The notes: a model not told the origin generated them from the letters alone. Counted from the stretch's first letter, positions 34,541-42,485 are shown. The stretch is 64,000 nt of DNA from an uncultured Vampirovibrio sp. (GCA_910578465.1 CAJTPW010000001.1:496001-560000), one strand, 5' to 3'. Made by a program: numbers and translations.

Positions 34541-34996
34541 ATGTTTACATTAGATGATATAAAGAGCAGTATTAAAAAGTTTGTTTTTCTTAAGATTTTA
34601 AGGAGAAAATATTACAGGGTCGGCGAATGCAATTGCTGCGGCAGGTGTTGTAAGAATATTTATGTTAAGCATGGGAAAGGTTTTATTTCGGATGAAAAAC
34701 TTTTTAACAGGCTAAAACCGCTTCATCCCTTTTATTTTGACCTTGAAATAATAGGAAAAGACGAAACGGGCCTGCTTTTTGCCTGTAAAAATCTTGATGA
34801 AAACACAAAAATGTGCAAGATTCATAAAAAACGTGCAAAAATTTGCCGCGATTATCCTATGGAAGAGATTTTAAAAATGGGCGGAACTCTTGCAGAAGGC
34901 TGCGGATACAGGTTTGAGCCTATAGAAAAATTCAGTGAAGTCTTAAATAAGGCTAAAAAACAAAACAGCTCTAAAATAATTTTTCCGCTAAATTAA
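34541..34996 (+). CDS. YkgJ-family cysteine-cluster protein
   Basis: A 151-residue protein with the YkgJ-type zinc/iron-binding pattern: 'CNCCGRCCKN' near residue 28, 'FACKNLDENTKMCKIHKKRAK' (in parts) in the middle, and 'CRDYPM' plus 'GCGYRF' near the end. The family is widespread, binds metal through about eight cysteines, and has no agreed role. Some members have been linked to FeS or methylation chemistry. The 3' end overlaps the convergent folP by 26 bp. Confidence 0.82.
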   Translation: MFTLDDIKSSIKKFVFLKILRRKYYRVGECNCCGRCCKNIYVKHGKGFISDEKLFNRLKPLHPFYFDLEIIGKDETGLLFACKNLDENTKMCKIHKKRAKICRDYPMEEILKMGGTLAEGCGYRFEPIEKFSEVLNKAKKQNSSKIIFPLN

Positions 34997-36164
34997 GTGC
35001 CTGTTTGGTTTTTGCCACATTGTGCACACGGACAATATTAACTCCGTTTAATGCAAAATAAAGGCTTGCTTGTGCCGTAAGTTCATCAAGCACTTCTAAA
35101 TCAGCTTCCGTGCGGTTTTCGGTGCCAATCAGGCTTTTAATAAATCTTTTTCTTGAAAGTCCGCAAAGAACTTTATAGCCCATACTTTTAAACTCTTTAA
35201 CCTTTTTTAAAAGCTCAAAATTCTGTTCATTATTCTTTGCAAAGCCAAACCCCGGGTCGATTATAATATTTTGGGCCTCAATTCCAATATCCGATGCCTT
35301 TTGAACCCTATTCAAAAGTTCAAAATATACTTCTTCCGTTACGTTTTTATAATTGCAAAGGGTGTCCATATCTTTTGGTGTCCCTCTTGAGTGCATTATT
35401 ACAACCTTCAAGCCTGTTTCTTTTACGGTTTTTGCCATATCGGGGTCATATGCGAGGCCCGAAACATCGTTAATAATGTCTGCACCAAGCTCTGCCGCAG
35501 CTTGTGCCGTAGCGGAATTTCTTGTGTCGACGCTTATTTTAACCCTATTGCAAGCGAGATTTTTTCGAAGTTCTGCTAAAACGGGGGTTATTCTTTTAAT
35601 TTCAATATCGGATGGGACGGCTTCGCTCATTGGGCGCGTGCTTTCTGCCCCGATATCAATGATTTCAGCTCCCTCTTCAATCATTTTATATGCGTGTTCT
35701 ATCGCATTTTTCGGGTCCAAAAATTTGCCGCCGTCTGAAAAAGAATTTTCCGTAAGGTTTAAAATTCCCATAATTTCGGGTGAAATTTTGCTGTTACAAG
35801 AGCTGAACTCTTTTTCAAAAATTTCAATTTGTTTTGAAATTTCAATTGAAATTTTACCGAGCGAGAATTGCTGAAATTTTAATTTTTCCGCCGCATTTTT
35901 TAGTTGAGACACGCTTCCTGAGAGAATAACATCGGAAAGCTTTGCGCTGTGGTCTAAAACGCCCCTGTGTACGGCGGCATCCGTTCCGCATGACAGTGCT
36001 GTTTGCTTTATAATCGTTGCTGCTTCAGGTTTTAAATCATAAATTTTAATATTTAAAAATCTGTGTTTTTGTGTCCCAAAATCGAGATATGACGGGCTAA
36101 AGCCAATATCTGAAATCTCTTTTTCAATGTTTTTGCTTAAAATTCTTCTTACTTTAAATTGCAT
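34971..36164 (-). CDS. folP: Dihydropteroate synthase with N-terminal extension
   Basis: A 397-residue enzyme. The C-terminal 270 residues are the DHPS TIM barrel of folate synthesis, with 'MGILNLTENSFSDGG', 'GAEIIDIGAESTRP', 'SVDTRN', 'INDVSG', 'VVIMHSRG' and 'DPGFGFAKN' all intact. The first 125 residues are an extra alpha/beta domain seen in some other bacterial and archaeal DHPS proteins, with unknown role. The enzyme joins pterin diphosphate and p-aminobenzoate and is the target of sulfonamides. A TAAAAT lies 6 bases before the ATG and no ribosome-binding site is visible, so this may also be leaderless. Confidence 0.94.
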   Translation of the reverse strand: MQFKVRRILSKNIEKEISDIGFSPSYLDFGTQKHRFLNIKIYDLKPEAATIIKQTALSCGTDAAVHRGVLDHSAKLSDVILSGSVSQLKNAAEKLKFQQFSLGKISIEISKQIEIFEKEFSSCNSKISPEIMGILNLTENSFSDGGKFLDPKNAIEHAYKMIEEGAEIIDIGAESTRPMSEAVPSDIEIKRITPVLAELRKNLACNRVKISVDTRNSATAQAAAELGADIINDVSGLAYDPDMAKTVKETGLKVVIMHSRGTPKDMDTLCNYKNVTEEVYFELLNRVQKASDIGIEAQNIIIDPGFGFAKNNEQNFELLKKVKEFKSMGYKVLCGLSRKRFIKSLIGTENRTEADLEVLDELTAQASLYFALNGVNIVRVHNVAKTKQALNLAEKLF

Positions 36165-36239
36165 TTTGCTATTTTACAAATATAATAGAGTAACATAGGA
36201 TATATTAATACAAATAATTTAATTTTTGGAGAAATAAAA

Positions 36240-36527
36240 ATGAGCGAACAAACAATTGTAAAACTTGAAGCAAATGACAGAGTGCAAGATAAAAACCCGC
36301 GCCAATTAAGAGCAGAAGGTCTTCTTCCCGCTACTGTTTACGGCAAAGGTATGGAATCAAAGAGCATACAAATTAATGCTCATGAATTCAAAATGGCATA
36401 CAAAAATGCTCCTGAAGCTGTTTATGAAATCGCTTTAGGTAAAGAAAAGTTTAAAACCGTTGTTCAGGAAGCACAAATGCACTATTCAACAAACACAATT
36501 ATGAACGTTGAATTTAAAACCGTGTAA
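36240..36527 (+). CDS. rplY: Ribosomal protein bL25 (short form)
   Basis: A 95-residue 5S-rRNA-binding protein. The pattern 'LEANDRV...NPRQLRAEGLLPATVYGKG' and 'IALGKEKFKTVVQEAQMH' is that of bL25, and the length equals the short E. coli-type form without the CTC C-terminal domain. TTGGAGAAATAAAA supplies a good ribosome-binding site. Confidence 0.92.
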   Translation: MSEQTIVKLEANDRVQDKNPRQLRAEGLLPATVYGKGMESKSIQINAHEFKMAYKNAPEAVYEIALGKEKFKTVVQEAQMHYSTNTIMNVEFKTV

Positions 36528-36544
36528 CGGTAAAATCTTTTATT

Positions 36545-36602
36545 TATGCCGAATTCAGCCTTCTTCTTTGTTATCAATCGAAGAGGAATAGAATTCGGCA
36601 TA
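36545..36602. repeat. 12-bp perfect inverted repeat over the 3' end of a minus-strand gene
   Basis: TATGCCGAATTC (36545-36556) and GAATTCGGCATA (36591-36602) pair perfectly around a 34-base loop that can form an inner TTCTTC/GAAGAG helix. It lies between convergent rplY and the 99-residue gene and overlaps the last codons of the latter. It has no T-tract but may slow or end transcription or stabilise 3' ends. Confidence 0.7.
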
Positions 36603-36854
36603 TTCATTGAGTGAATTTACAAAATGGTCATACCGTTCCATCCTGAGTTTAAGCCAGCCAAGCATCGGGTTTGAGCCGGTTATTTTTATAATTCTTGTTT
36701 GTGCAAAACATTTTCTTGCCGCGTTGTACTTTTCTTCAAAAAAAGTCTGACATTTGCAATTTAGCTCGTCAATAAGGTCGTAGAGCGTTTTAAGCCAGGC
36801 GCTTCGTACGTTTGTTTCATCAATTCTGAATTCTAAAACCATATTTTCTGCCAT
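36555..36854 (-). CDS. Small helical protein, unknown function
   Basis: A 99-residue cytosolic protein with four Cys/Trp-containing amphipathic helices ('VRSAWLKTLYDLIDELN', 'FFEEKYNAARKCFAQ') and no recognised motif. It starts with 'MAENMVLEFRIDE'. The 3' end lies inside the inverted repeat at 36545-36602. No neighbour gives a functional hint, and the 200-bp gap upstream shows no clear element. Confidence 0.55.
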   Translation of the reverse strand: MAENMVLEFRIDETNVRSAWLKTLYDLIDELNCKCQTFFEEKYNAARKCFAQTRIIKITGSNPMLGWLKLRMERYDHFVNSLNEYAEFYSSSIDNKEEG

Positions 36855-37056
36855 ATTTATGCCTCATTGTTAAATAATTGCATTTTATGTTGCGGATTCA
36901 AGGGCTTCAAGTTTAACCGTTGTTTAAACGGCGCCTTTTGACTTTTTGGGGTGTGTAATTTGGTGATGTTTTTGAATTTTCTTGTATGCGACAATTATAG
37001 TATGATTTAATTATATCAGTGTTTTTCTGTTTTTAAAGAGAGCAGTAGGAAATTAT

Positions 37057-37398
37057 ATGAGATTTTGTAAAGTTTTGTTAAACGGTAAAGTGCTTTTTGA
37101 AAAGGCGAGGCTTATGAATTCTTTTTTAGAGCGTCTGCAGGGATTAATGTTTAAAAAGGAAATCGGCTGTAATGCCCTTGTTTTTAAGGATTGCGCCTCT
37201 ATTCATTCTTTCTTTTGCGTCATTCCTTTTAATGTTTTATTTATCGGCACAAACGGAAAAATCTTAAATCATTTTACAAATATTATCCCAAATAAAATTC
37301 AACCCCCTGTTTTTGGGGCAAAATATACGGTTGAATATTTGGGGGAGCCTGTTTTTATAAAAGAAGATGATATAATTGAAATTATTCCCGAGACATAG
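37057..37398 (+). CDS. DUF192-family protein
   Basis: A 113-residue protein of the DUF192 family, recognised by 'SFLERLQGLMFKKE' (the 'R..GLM.r..' motif), 'IHSFFCVIPFNVLFI' (usual 'mhtfgm..piDvvfld') and 'YTVEYLGEPV'. The conserved aspartate of the 'piDv' position is Asn or Phe here. Unlike many members, it has no signal peptide. Function is unknown. AGTAGGAA supplies the ribosome-binding site. uvrC follows within 40 bp and may be co-transcribed. Confidence 0.75.
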   Translation: MRFCKVLLNGKVLFEKARLMNSFLERLQGLMFKKEIGCNALVFKDCASIHSFFCVIPFNVLFIGTNGKILNHFTNIIPNKIQPPVFGAKYTVEYLGEPVFIKEDDIIEIIPET

Positions 37399-37434
37399 TT
37401 TTGCAGCTGTTTGTTTTTCGGATTTATAAAAAAT

Positions 37435-39180
37435 ATGCCAAAAGATAATGTGTCAAAATTTGTATTGGAACAGGTGAAGATGATGCCCAGGCTGCCCGGG
37501 TGTTATCAATATTATGATGCAAAAGGTGAAGTTATTTATGTCGGCAAAGCAAAAAACCTGTTTAACCGCGTGAAAAGTTATTTTACATCGAATGATTCAA
37601 TCAAAGTAAATGTTATGGTGCCAAAGATTGCAAAGATTGAGTGCATTGTTGTGGACAGCGAAGTTGAGGCCTTGATTTTAGAGGCTGAACTCATTAAAAA
37701 ATATAAGCCAAGATATAACATTTTATTAAAAGATGATAAAAAATTTCCTTATTTCCTTGTGACGGATGAAGAATACCCGAGGATTACCGTTGTGAGGAAG
37801 GCGAATAAAAACCCGCAAAAAGGGAAATATTTCGGTCCGTATACGGATTCAAGGGCAATGTGGGCAACGTTAGAGCTTCTTGGAAAAATTTTTCCTTTGA
37901 AAAAATGTAAAACACCAAAGTTTAATTCAAGACCCTGCCTTTATTATGACATAGGCCAGTGTACGGCGCCCTGCCAAAAGATGATATCTTCTGATGAGTA
38001 TAAAAAGATTTTAAAGGATGCGATGATGTTTCTTTCGGGGCGCCAGTCAGAGCTTTTAAGGGCGCTTGAAAATGAAATGAAAAAATATGCTAAAAACCTT
38101 GAATTTGAAAAAGCTGCAAGGTATAGAAATTCTTATCTTGACATCCAAAAGACGATGGAAAAACAAAAGATAGTTTCTGAGAATTCTAAGCTTAATCAGG
38201 ATTTTATCGGAATTGTGAAGGATGGAAACCTGTATTCTGTCAGTATTTTGGAAGTTCGCGAAGGGCGCCTTATTAATAAAAAAGATTTTGATTTTTCAAA
38301 GTATTCGGAGGTGTTTAATGAGCCTGCGGAAGAAACTTTGGGAAATACTTCAGACGTTCGGGTTAACGAAGAAACAAACGCTCCCGTGACAGATTTTGCC
38401 GAAGTTTCAAAAGCCGTAATGCGTGAATATTATTCAATATTGAATGATACGGATATTCCAAAGGATATAATAATGACAGCCCTGCCCGAGGACAGTTCTG
38501 TGTATGAAAAATGGCTTGAAGGAAGAAGCGGCAAGAAGACTAAACTTGCTCTTCCAAAGTGTAAAAAAGAAGAAGAAATATTGGCACTGGCACAGAAAAA
38601 CGCCGAATTTAATGTCGGGCAGCTGCGCCTTAAGGAACTTGCAGAGCTTCAAAATGACTATAATGAAGTTGGTGCCTACATTCAGGAGAAACTCGGGCTT
38701 GCAAAATTTCCGCACACGATTGAATGTTATGATATCTCACATATTCAAGGTACAAATACTGTTGCAAGCCGTGTATTTTTTGAAAACGGAATGCCAAAAA
38801 AATCTCAATACCGTCGTTATAAATTAAGGACGATTAAAAAGGGCGAAGTGGATGATTTTAAGAGCATGAGAGAGGTCTTGTCCCGCAGATTTAAAAGAAT
38901 TCAAAACGGGGATGATACTGCACCTGATTTAATCATAATTGATGGCGGCAAGGGGCAGTTGTCAAGTGTTTATGAGATTATGCAGGAATTCGGACTTAAA
39001 ATAGACCTTGTTTCTCTTGCAAAGAGGGAAGAAGAAGTGTTTAAGCCTAATCAATCGAAACCTGTGATTTTCCCCGTAAAATCTCCTGCGCTCCATCTTT
39101 TTCAGCGTGTAAGGGATGAGGCGCACCGTTTTGCTGTCACCTATCACAAGAAACTAAGAAGCAAGAGCATGCTTGAATAA
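37435..39180 (+). CDS. uvrC: Excinuclease ABC subunit C, lacking the C-terminal HhH domain
   Basis: A 581-residue nucleotide-excision-repair nuclease. It has the GIY-YIG 3' nuclease domain ('LPGCYQYYDAKGEVIYVGKA'), the cysteine cluster ('CKTPKFNSRPCLYYDIGQC', in parts), the UVR UvrB-binding motif (about 210-245) and the RNase H-like 5' nuclease ('ECYDISHIQG', 'LIIIDGGKGQL', 'RDEAHRF'). It ends right after 'KLRSKSMLE', where other UvrC proteins continue with a helix-hairpin-helix pair. The ATG at 37435 is preferred to a TTG 24 bases upstream. The last 106 bases recur, 91% identical, at 40313-40418. Confidence 0.95.
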   Translation: MPKDNVSKFVLEQVKMMPRLPGCYQYYDAKGEVIYVGKAKNLFNRVKSYFTSNDSIKVNVMVPKIAKIECIVVDSEVEALILEAELIKKYKPRYNILLKDDKKFPYFLVTDEEYPRITVVRKANKNPQKGKYFGPYTDSRAMWATLELLGKIFPLKKCKTPKFNSRPCLYYDIGQCTAPCQKMISSDEYKKILKDAMMFLSGRQSELLRALENEMKKYAKNLEFEKAARYRNSYLDIQKTMEKQKIVSENSKLNQDFIGIVKDGNLYSVSILEVREGRLINKKDFDFSKYSEVFNEPAEETLGNTSDVRVNEETNAPVTDFAEVSKAVMREYYSILNDTDIPKDIIMTALPEDSSVYEKWLEGRSGKKTKLALPKCKKEEEILALAQKNAEFNVGQLRLKELAELQNDYNEVGAYIQEKLGLAKFPHTIECYDISHIQGTNTVASRVFFENGMPKKSQYRRYKLRTIKKGEVDDFKSMREVLSRRFKRIQNGDDTAPDLIIIDGGKGQLSSVYEIMQEFGLKIDLVSLAKREEEVFKPNQSKPVIFPVKSPALHLFQRVRDEAHRFAVTYHKKLRSKSMLE

Positions 39181-39181
39181 A
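39076..39181 (+). repeat. uvrC 3'-end repeat, copy 1 (within uvrC)
   Basis: The last 106 bases of uvrC match 40313-40418 with 9 mismatches and no gap. The core 39109-39164 is identical over 56 bases. The two copies are direct repeats 1237 bp apart that bracket the Xre-type regulator and an exported-protein gene. Confidence 0.9.
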
Positions 39182-39225
39182 TATTCAGGTTTTTGCGGCC
39201 GCAAACAATGCGGATAACTAAAAGG

Positions 39226-39540
39226 TTAATTGATTTGTTTTAAAATATTTTCAATTAAAAACAATACACGGGAATTTTTATTCTTTTTGATTTTTTTTGC
39301 AAGCTGTTCTTTATATTCTACAGTTAAATTTTCATCATATATAAAAAACTCGTACGGCTGTACTTCAAGAATTTCAGGTAATTTCTGAAATACTTTAAAT
39401 GACATAAAACTTTTCCCTGTTTCAACGTTGCTTAAAGTATTTGTTTCTATGCCGATTTTTTCAGCGAGCTGTTCTTGCGTCAAACCTTTTTGTTTTCTAA
39501 AGTATTTTATTTTGCTGCCCAGTGGCTTACGTAAATCCAT
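39226..39540 (-). CDS. Xre/Cro-type helix-turn-helix regulator
   Basis: A 104-residue protein whose residues 8-62 form an HTH_3 domain ('IKYFRKQKGLTQEQLAEKIG', 'SNVETGKSFMS'). The C-terminal 40 residues are Lys-rich and helical, probably for dimer formation. It is divergent from the exported-protein gene at 39665, and an 18-bp inverted repeat between them is a likely operator. It lies inside the segment bounded by the two uvrC 3' ends, a typical content of a small mobile or addiction-type cassette. Confidence 0.85.
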   Translation of the reverse strand: MDLRKPLGSKIKYFRKQKGLTQEQLAEKIGIETNTLSNVETGKSFMSFKVFQKLPEILEVQPYEFFIYDENLTVEYKEQLAKKIKKNKNSRVLFLIENILKQIN

Positions 39541-39576
39541 ATATTAATAATAAACATTACTTTTAAATTAAAATAA

Positions 39577-39623
39577 CCATTTATATTGTGATAAAATTAT
39601 TTGATTTATCATAATATAAATGG
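39577..39623. promoter_or_regulatory. 18-bp inverted repeat between divergent xre and exported-protein genes (candidate operator)
   Basis: CCATTTATATTGTGATAA (39577-39594) and TTATCATAATATAAATGG (39606-39623) pair over 18 bases with one G-T mismatch and an 11-base gap. The position, midway between divergent promoters, suits binding by the neighbouring Xre regulator. Confidence 0.6.
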
Positions 39624-39664
39624 TATTATGTTTTTTATCATTATTACTGTAGGGGGCTTTGAGT

Positions 39665-40303
39665 ATGAAACTTAAAAAAGAGGTTATTGTATGTATCTTG
39701 ATATTGTTTTTCTATGCGGTAAATCCGATCCTGTTTTCGTATACTTCATTTGCAGCAGCAAGCAGTGATGTGATTAATATTAACGCAAATGAAGACATTG
39801 CGATTTCCAAAGAAGAAAATAATGAAGCTGCCGAACACAACAACAAAGAAGAGAATAAAATACTGATTAAGACGGGAACGGTTGTTCCTGTTATTCTTGA
39901 CACCCCTGCCACAAGCAAGAAAAACAAAACCGGTTCCAGAATTGAATGCAGGGTCTATGAAAATATTAAAATTGAAGATGTTCTTATCTTTAAAGAGGGT
40001 GGACGAGCATTTTTGAACGTCAAATTTGCAAAGAAGGCAGCCTTTCTTGGTATACCTGGAAAACTTACAATAAAAGACGGCGAGATTTTTGATATTAACG
40101 GTAAAAAATACAAAGTTGTTTTGGATGAAGTATTGGAAGGAAAAGCAAAGTTGTATCCCAAAGTTTTAGCAGGGATAAGTATATTTTTCCTGTGGCCTCT
40201 TGCCCTTTTTCTTTTTGTTAAAGGCGAACAGGCAGAGTTGCCTGCGCATACGCCTATTGAAACTATAATACCTCAAGATTCGACTTTTGTTCCGGTGCTT
40301 TAG
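39665..40303 (+). CDS. Exported/membrane protein of the uvrC-bounded cassette
   Basis: A 212-residue protein with a signal peptide or anchor (7-30), a Glu/Asn-rich linker (40-65) and a beta-rich domain (about 67-160) starting 'IKTGTVVPVILDTPATSKKN', similar in style to the exported proteins at 24577 and 25395. A second hydrophobic segment (about 168-185) follows and then 'PIETIIPQDSTFVPVL'. Function is unknown. The ATG at 39665 is chosen because AGGGGG lies 8 bases upstream; a TTG six bases earlier is worse placed. Divergent from the Xre regulator. Confidence 0.65.
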   Translation: MKLKKEVIVCILILFFYAVNPILFSYTSFAAASSDVININANEDIAISKEENNEAAEHNNKEENKILIKTGTVVPVILDTPATSKKNKTGSRIECRVYENIKIEDVLIFKEGGRAFLNVKFAKKAAFLGIPGKLTIKDGEIFDINGKKYKVVLDEVLEGKAKLYPKVLAGISIFFLWPLALFLFVKGEQAELPAHTPIETIIPQDSTFVPVL

Positions 40304-40312
40304 TATATCTGT

Positions 40313-40418
40313 GTAAAATTCCCTGCGCTTCATCTTTTTCAGCGCGTAAGGGATGAGGCGCACCGTTTTGCTGTCACCTATCACAAGAAACTAAGAAGCA
40401 AAACTATGCTGGAGTAAA
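40313..40418 (+). pseudogene. Second copy of the uvrC 3' end (fragment)
   Basis: This untranslated segment repeats the final 34 codons and stop of uvrC in an intact frame ('[19 protein letters not shown]' through 'LRSKTMLE'). Most of its differences from copy 1 are silent or conservative, so it drifted as a functional gene end, not as junk. The simplest reading is that a cassette carrying its own uvrC end inserted and left the original end displaced downstream. Confidence 0.88.
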
Positions 40419-40445
40419 CTTTCAAACATTGAAAAATAGGTGCGG

Positions 40446-40799
40446 TTAATATTTTATCATATAGCTTATAAAGTTTAATATTCCTATGATTAACGGTATG
40501 AATGCAAAGCAAAGTGCGGTTATAAAAAACAGCTGATAATAAAGTGGCAGTTCAGAAATCTTAAAGTTAAAAGCATCTTTGCTGCCGTTTTTCCAAGCAT
40601 TGTTTTCAAGAATGTAAAAAACAAAAATTGTTGCAAAATAAATAAGGTAGACAAAAAATATAAAAATCATTCCGCCGAATTTTTCTATATTTTCCATTGA
40701 TGCCATATAGCTTTTTTGCCAAAAATAAATTCCTGCGCCAATATATGTCATAAACTGCAGTGTCCATGAGTTTATAAAATTTCTCCAAGACTGTTTCAT
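40446..40799 (-). CDS. Small membrane protein, unknown function
   Basis: A 117-residue protein with about three membrane helices (14-30, 42-65 and 88-112) and short loops. No motif is recognised. It lies just outside the uvrC-bounded cassette, and its gap to the divergent gene at 40880 is 80 bp. The composition, rich in Phe, Tyr and Ile, is typical of a real inner-membrane protein. Confidence 0.55.
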   Translation of the reverse strand: MKQSWRNFINSWTLQFMTYIGAGIYFWQKSYMASMENIEKFGGMIFIFFVYLIYFATIFVFYILENNAWKNGSKDAFNFKISELPLYYQLFFITALCFAFIPLIIGILNFISYMIKY

Positions 40800-40879
40800 T
40801 TGAATACTTTCTAAACTTCCGTAACCTTACGGTGCATTATATCAAAAAATCCGCAAAAATAAAAATTTAGCGGGTTTAT

Positions 40880-41863
40880 ATGCAGGCTATGAAAATTTAT
40901 CCTCTTAAAAATGTCACGTCTTCTAAAACGCTCCCAAATAAAAGACAAGACACTGATTTATGCGTTTCAAAATACTCTTCCGTCCCCTTAAAAGAAGGTT
41001 TTAAACTTTTAAATTATGCCTCTGCAGCCTCCATTATTCCTTTTTGTGCAAGAAAAAAAGCAAAACCCGATGATGTAAAGCGTGAGGCGCGGGAGCTTTG
41101 TGCACGCTGCCATTATGGAAAGGCAGACATTCTGGATAACCCTGACAAACTTAAAATTAAAAGAGAAACAGGAAAACTCTTTCTTGAAGGATATTATAAC
41201 GATAATGGCGAGCTGACGGGTGTTTGTGAAGAACTTGCGCATAAGACGGGCACCTTTCTTCGGGAAAAATTCAAAAAGGATTATATGCCCTTGCTTATAT
41301 CTTTTTCCGAGAAAAAATACGGTTTTAGTGAACATGTTTGTGTCGTTATGATAAAAAGGAACGAAATAAATGATGCTCAAATGAAGGGTATAGAAAACCT
41401 TGAATACGGCAAAAATCTTAATGATATTGAAGGGTTTGACGGGCAAAGTCTTTTCGACGGTGCCATTTTTATAGACCCGAGCTTCAATATTGTCTGCGAT
41501 ATTGAAAAAATGCCCCCTGATTATACGGATGTTGTTTCTATGAATACAATTGAAAAGAACAATCCTTATAATGCGCCAAGGGAAATAATCCCGGGTGCAA
41601 ATAATTATTTGGGCTATCTTAAAGATATTTGCCCCGAGCTTTCAAAGATTAACTTTCCGCCAAATGCTATGGTGAGTTTTGTTGTGCCAAAAAATAAGGC
41701 AGGCGGTACGCTTTCTTATAAAAAAGTTGTGTTTCGTGTGCATTTGCCCCAAAGTAAGCGCTATATTGAAGGGACCGTAAAAGATTTGAAAAAAGCTCTG
41801 CCACACAGCAAATTTACAGCCTTTATGACAAAACTTGAAGAAGAACTTATGAAAGGCGGGTAA
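40880..41863 (+). CDS. Unknown protein with Cys/His/Asp pattern (possible transglutaminase- or protease-like fold)
   Basis: A 327-residue protein without close recognition. Three features line up in the order expected of a papain/transglutaminase-like triad: C116 in 'LTGVCEELAHKTGTFL', H152 in 'FSEHVCVVMI' and D199 in 'AIFIDPSFNI'. The N-terminal 60 residues are basic and low in structure, and the C-terminal 90 residues look beta-rich. There is no signal peptide. An acetyltransferase-like gene follows after 5 bp. It could be a protein-modifying enzyme or an effector. This is inference from motif order alone. Confidence 0.5.
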   Translation: MQAMKIYPLKNVTSSKTLPNKRQDTDLCVSKYSSVPLKEGFKLLNYASAASIIPFCARKKAKPDDVKREARELCARCHYGKADILDNPDKLKIKRETGKLFLEGYYNDNGELTGVCEELAHKTGTFLREKFKKDYMPLLISFSEKKYGFSEHVCVVMIKRNEINDAQMKGIENLEYGKNLNDIEGFDGQSLFDGAIFIDPSFNIVCDIEKMPPDYTDVVSMNTIEKNNPYNAPREIIPGANNYLGYLKDICPELSKINFPPNAMVSFVVPKNKAGGTLSYKKVVFRVHLPQSKRYIEGTVKDLKKALPHSKFTAFMTKLEEELMKGG

Positions 41864-41868
41864 AATAT

Positions 41869-42453
41869 ATGATTTCATTCGGTGCAAGGTATATAAGTCC
41901 TGCGATTGTTCAAAAAGTTATGTTTAAGGATGCAAAAGTGCTTCCCGAGAAAGTTTCTTTTATTGAGTTTAATCCAAAAGACAGTGTCGACCTTGAAGCG
42001 GTTTATGACGTTTCTGAAGCCTGGAAGACCAAGGAACCTTATCCTGCAATGATATATTCTTATATGTCTTATTGTGCAACGTGCAAAGCGGAAGAAGAGA
42101 GCGAAAATACAAAGTTTTATGCTCTTACAACTCAAAAGGATAATTTTGAAAAGCCCGAAGCGGAAGATATTATTGCTCTTGCACAGGTGAATACTGCAGA
42201 ATCCGTAACAGATGGAACAAAGGACGTTGTGGAGATTGAATATTTGCAGGCAAAGCCTGAATCGCCGTTGGATAATTACTTTAAACCCTATAAATTTAAA
42301 CACATAGGTACAGGAATACTGGATGTATTTAAAAAAATATTCAAGGGGCGCAAGCTTGTCCTTTATTCAAATCCTATGGCGTGTGATTTTTATTTAAAAA
42401 ACGGTTTTACGCAGGAAGATGCCGTTTCGGCAAAATTTACATATAATGCATAA
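41869..42453 (+). CDS. Putative GNAT-like acetyltransferase
   Basis: A 194-residue protein. Its C-terminal third has 'KHIGTGILDVFKKIFKGRKL' and 'VLYSNPMACDFYLKNGF', which resemble GNAT motifs A and B (acetyl-CoA loop and the 'N..A..fY.k.GF' helix), although the usual Q/RxxGxG/A loop is only partly kept. The N-terminal half has a pair of cysteines ('SYCATCKAEEES'). It is co-transcribed with the gene at 40880 (5-bp gap), so the two may act on the same target. Confidence 0.55.
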   Translation: MISFGARYISPAIVQKVMFKDAKVLPEKVSFIEFNPKDSVDLEAVYDVSEAWKTKEPYPAMIYSYMSYCATCKAEEESENTKFYALTTQKDNFEKPEAEDIIALAQVNTAESVTDGTKDVVEIEYLQAKPESPLDNYFKPYKFKHIGTGILDVFKKIFKGRKLVLYSNPMACDFYLKNGFTQEDAVSAKFTYNA

Positions 42454-42485
42454 GCTGAATATTAACGGGCTTTAATATTGGCTGC

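Noticed and set aside
36545..36602. Insertion-sequence end or attachment site from the 12-bp inverted repeat with EcoRI-like GAATTC
   Set aside because: It lies between two intact genes and overlaps one; there is no transposase or target duplication, so a transcript-end hairpin is simpler.
39226..40303. Toxin-antitoxin pair for the Xre regulator and its divergent neighbour
   Set aside because: The partner has a signal peptide and a periplasmic-type domain, and the genes are divergent, unlike the co-directional layout of type II systems.
41869..42303. Minus-strand cysteine-rich frame opposite the GNAT-like gene
   Set aside because: The composition, full of Cys, Phe, Ile and His, is that of an antisense shadow, and the plus-strand gene is coupled to its neighbour.
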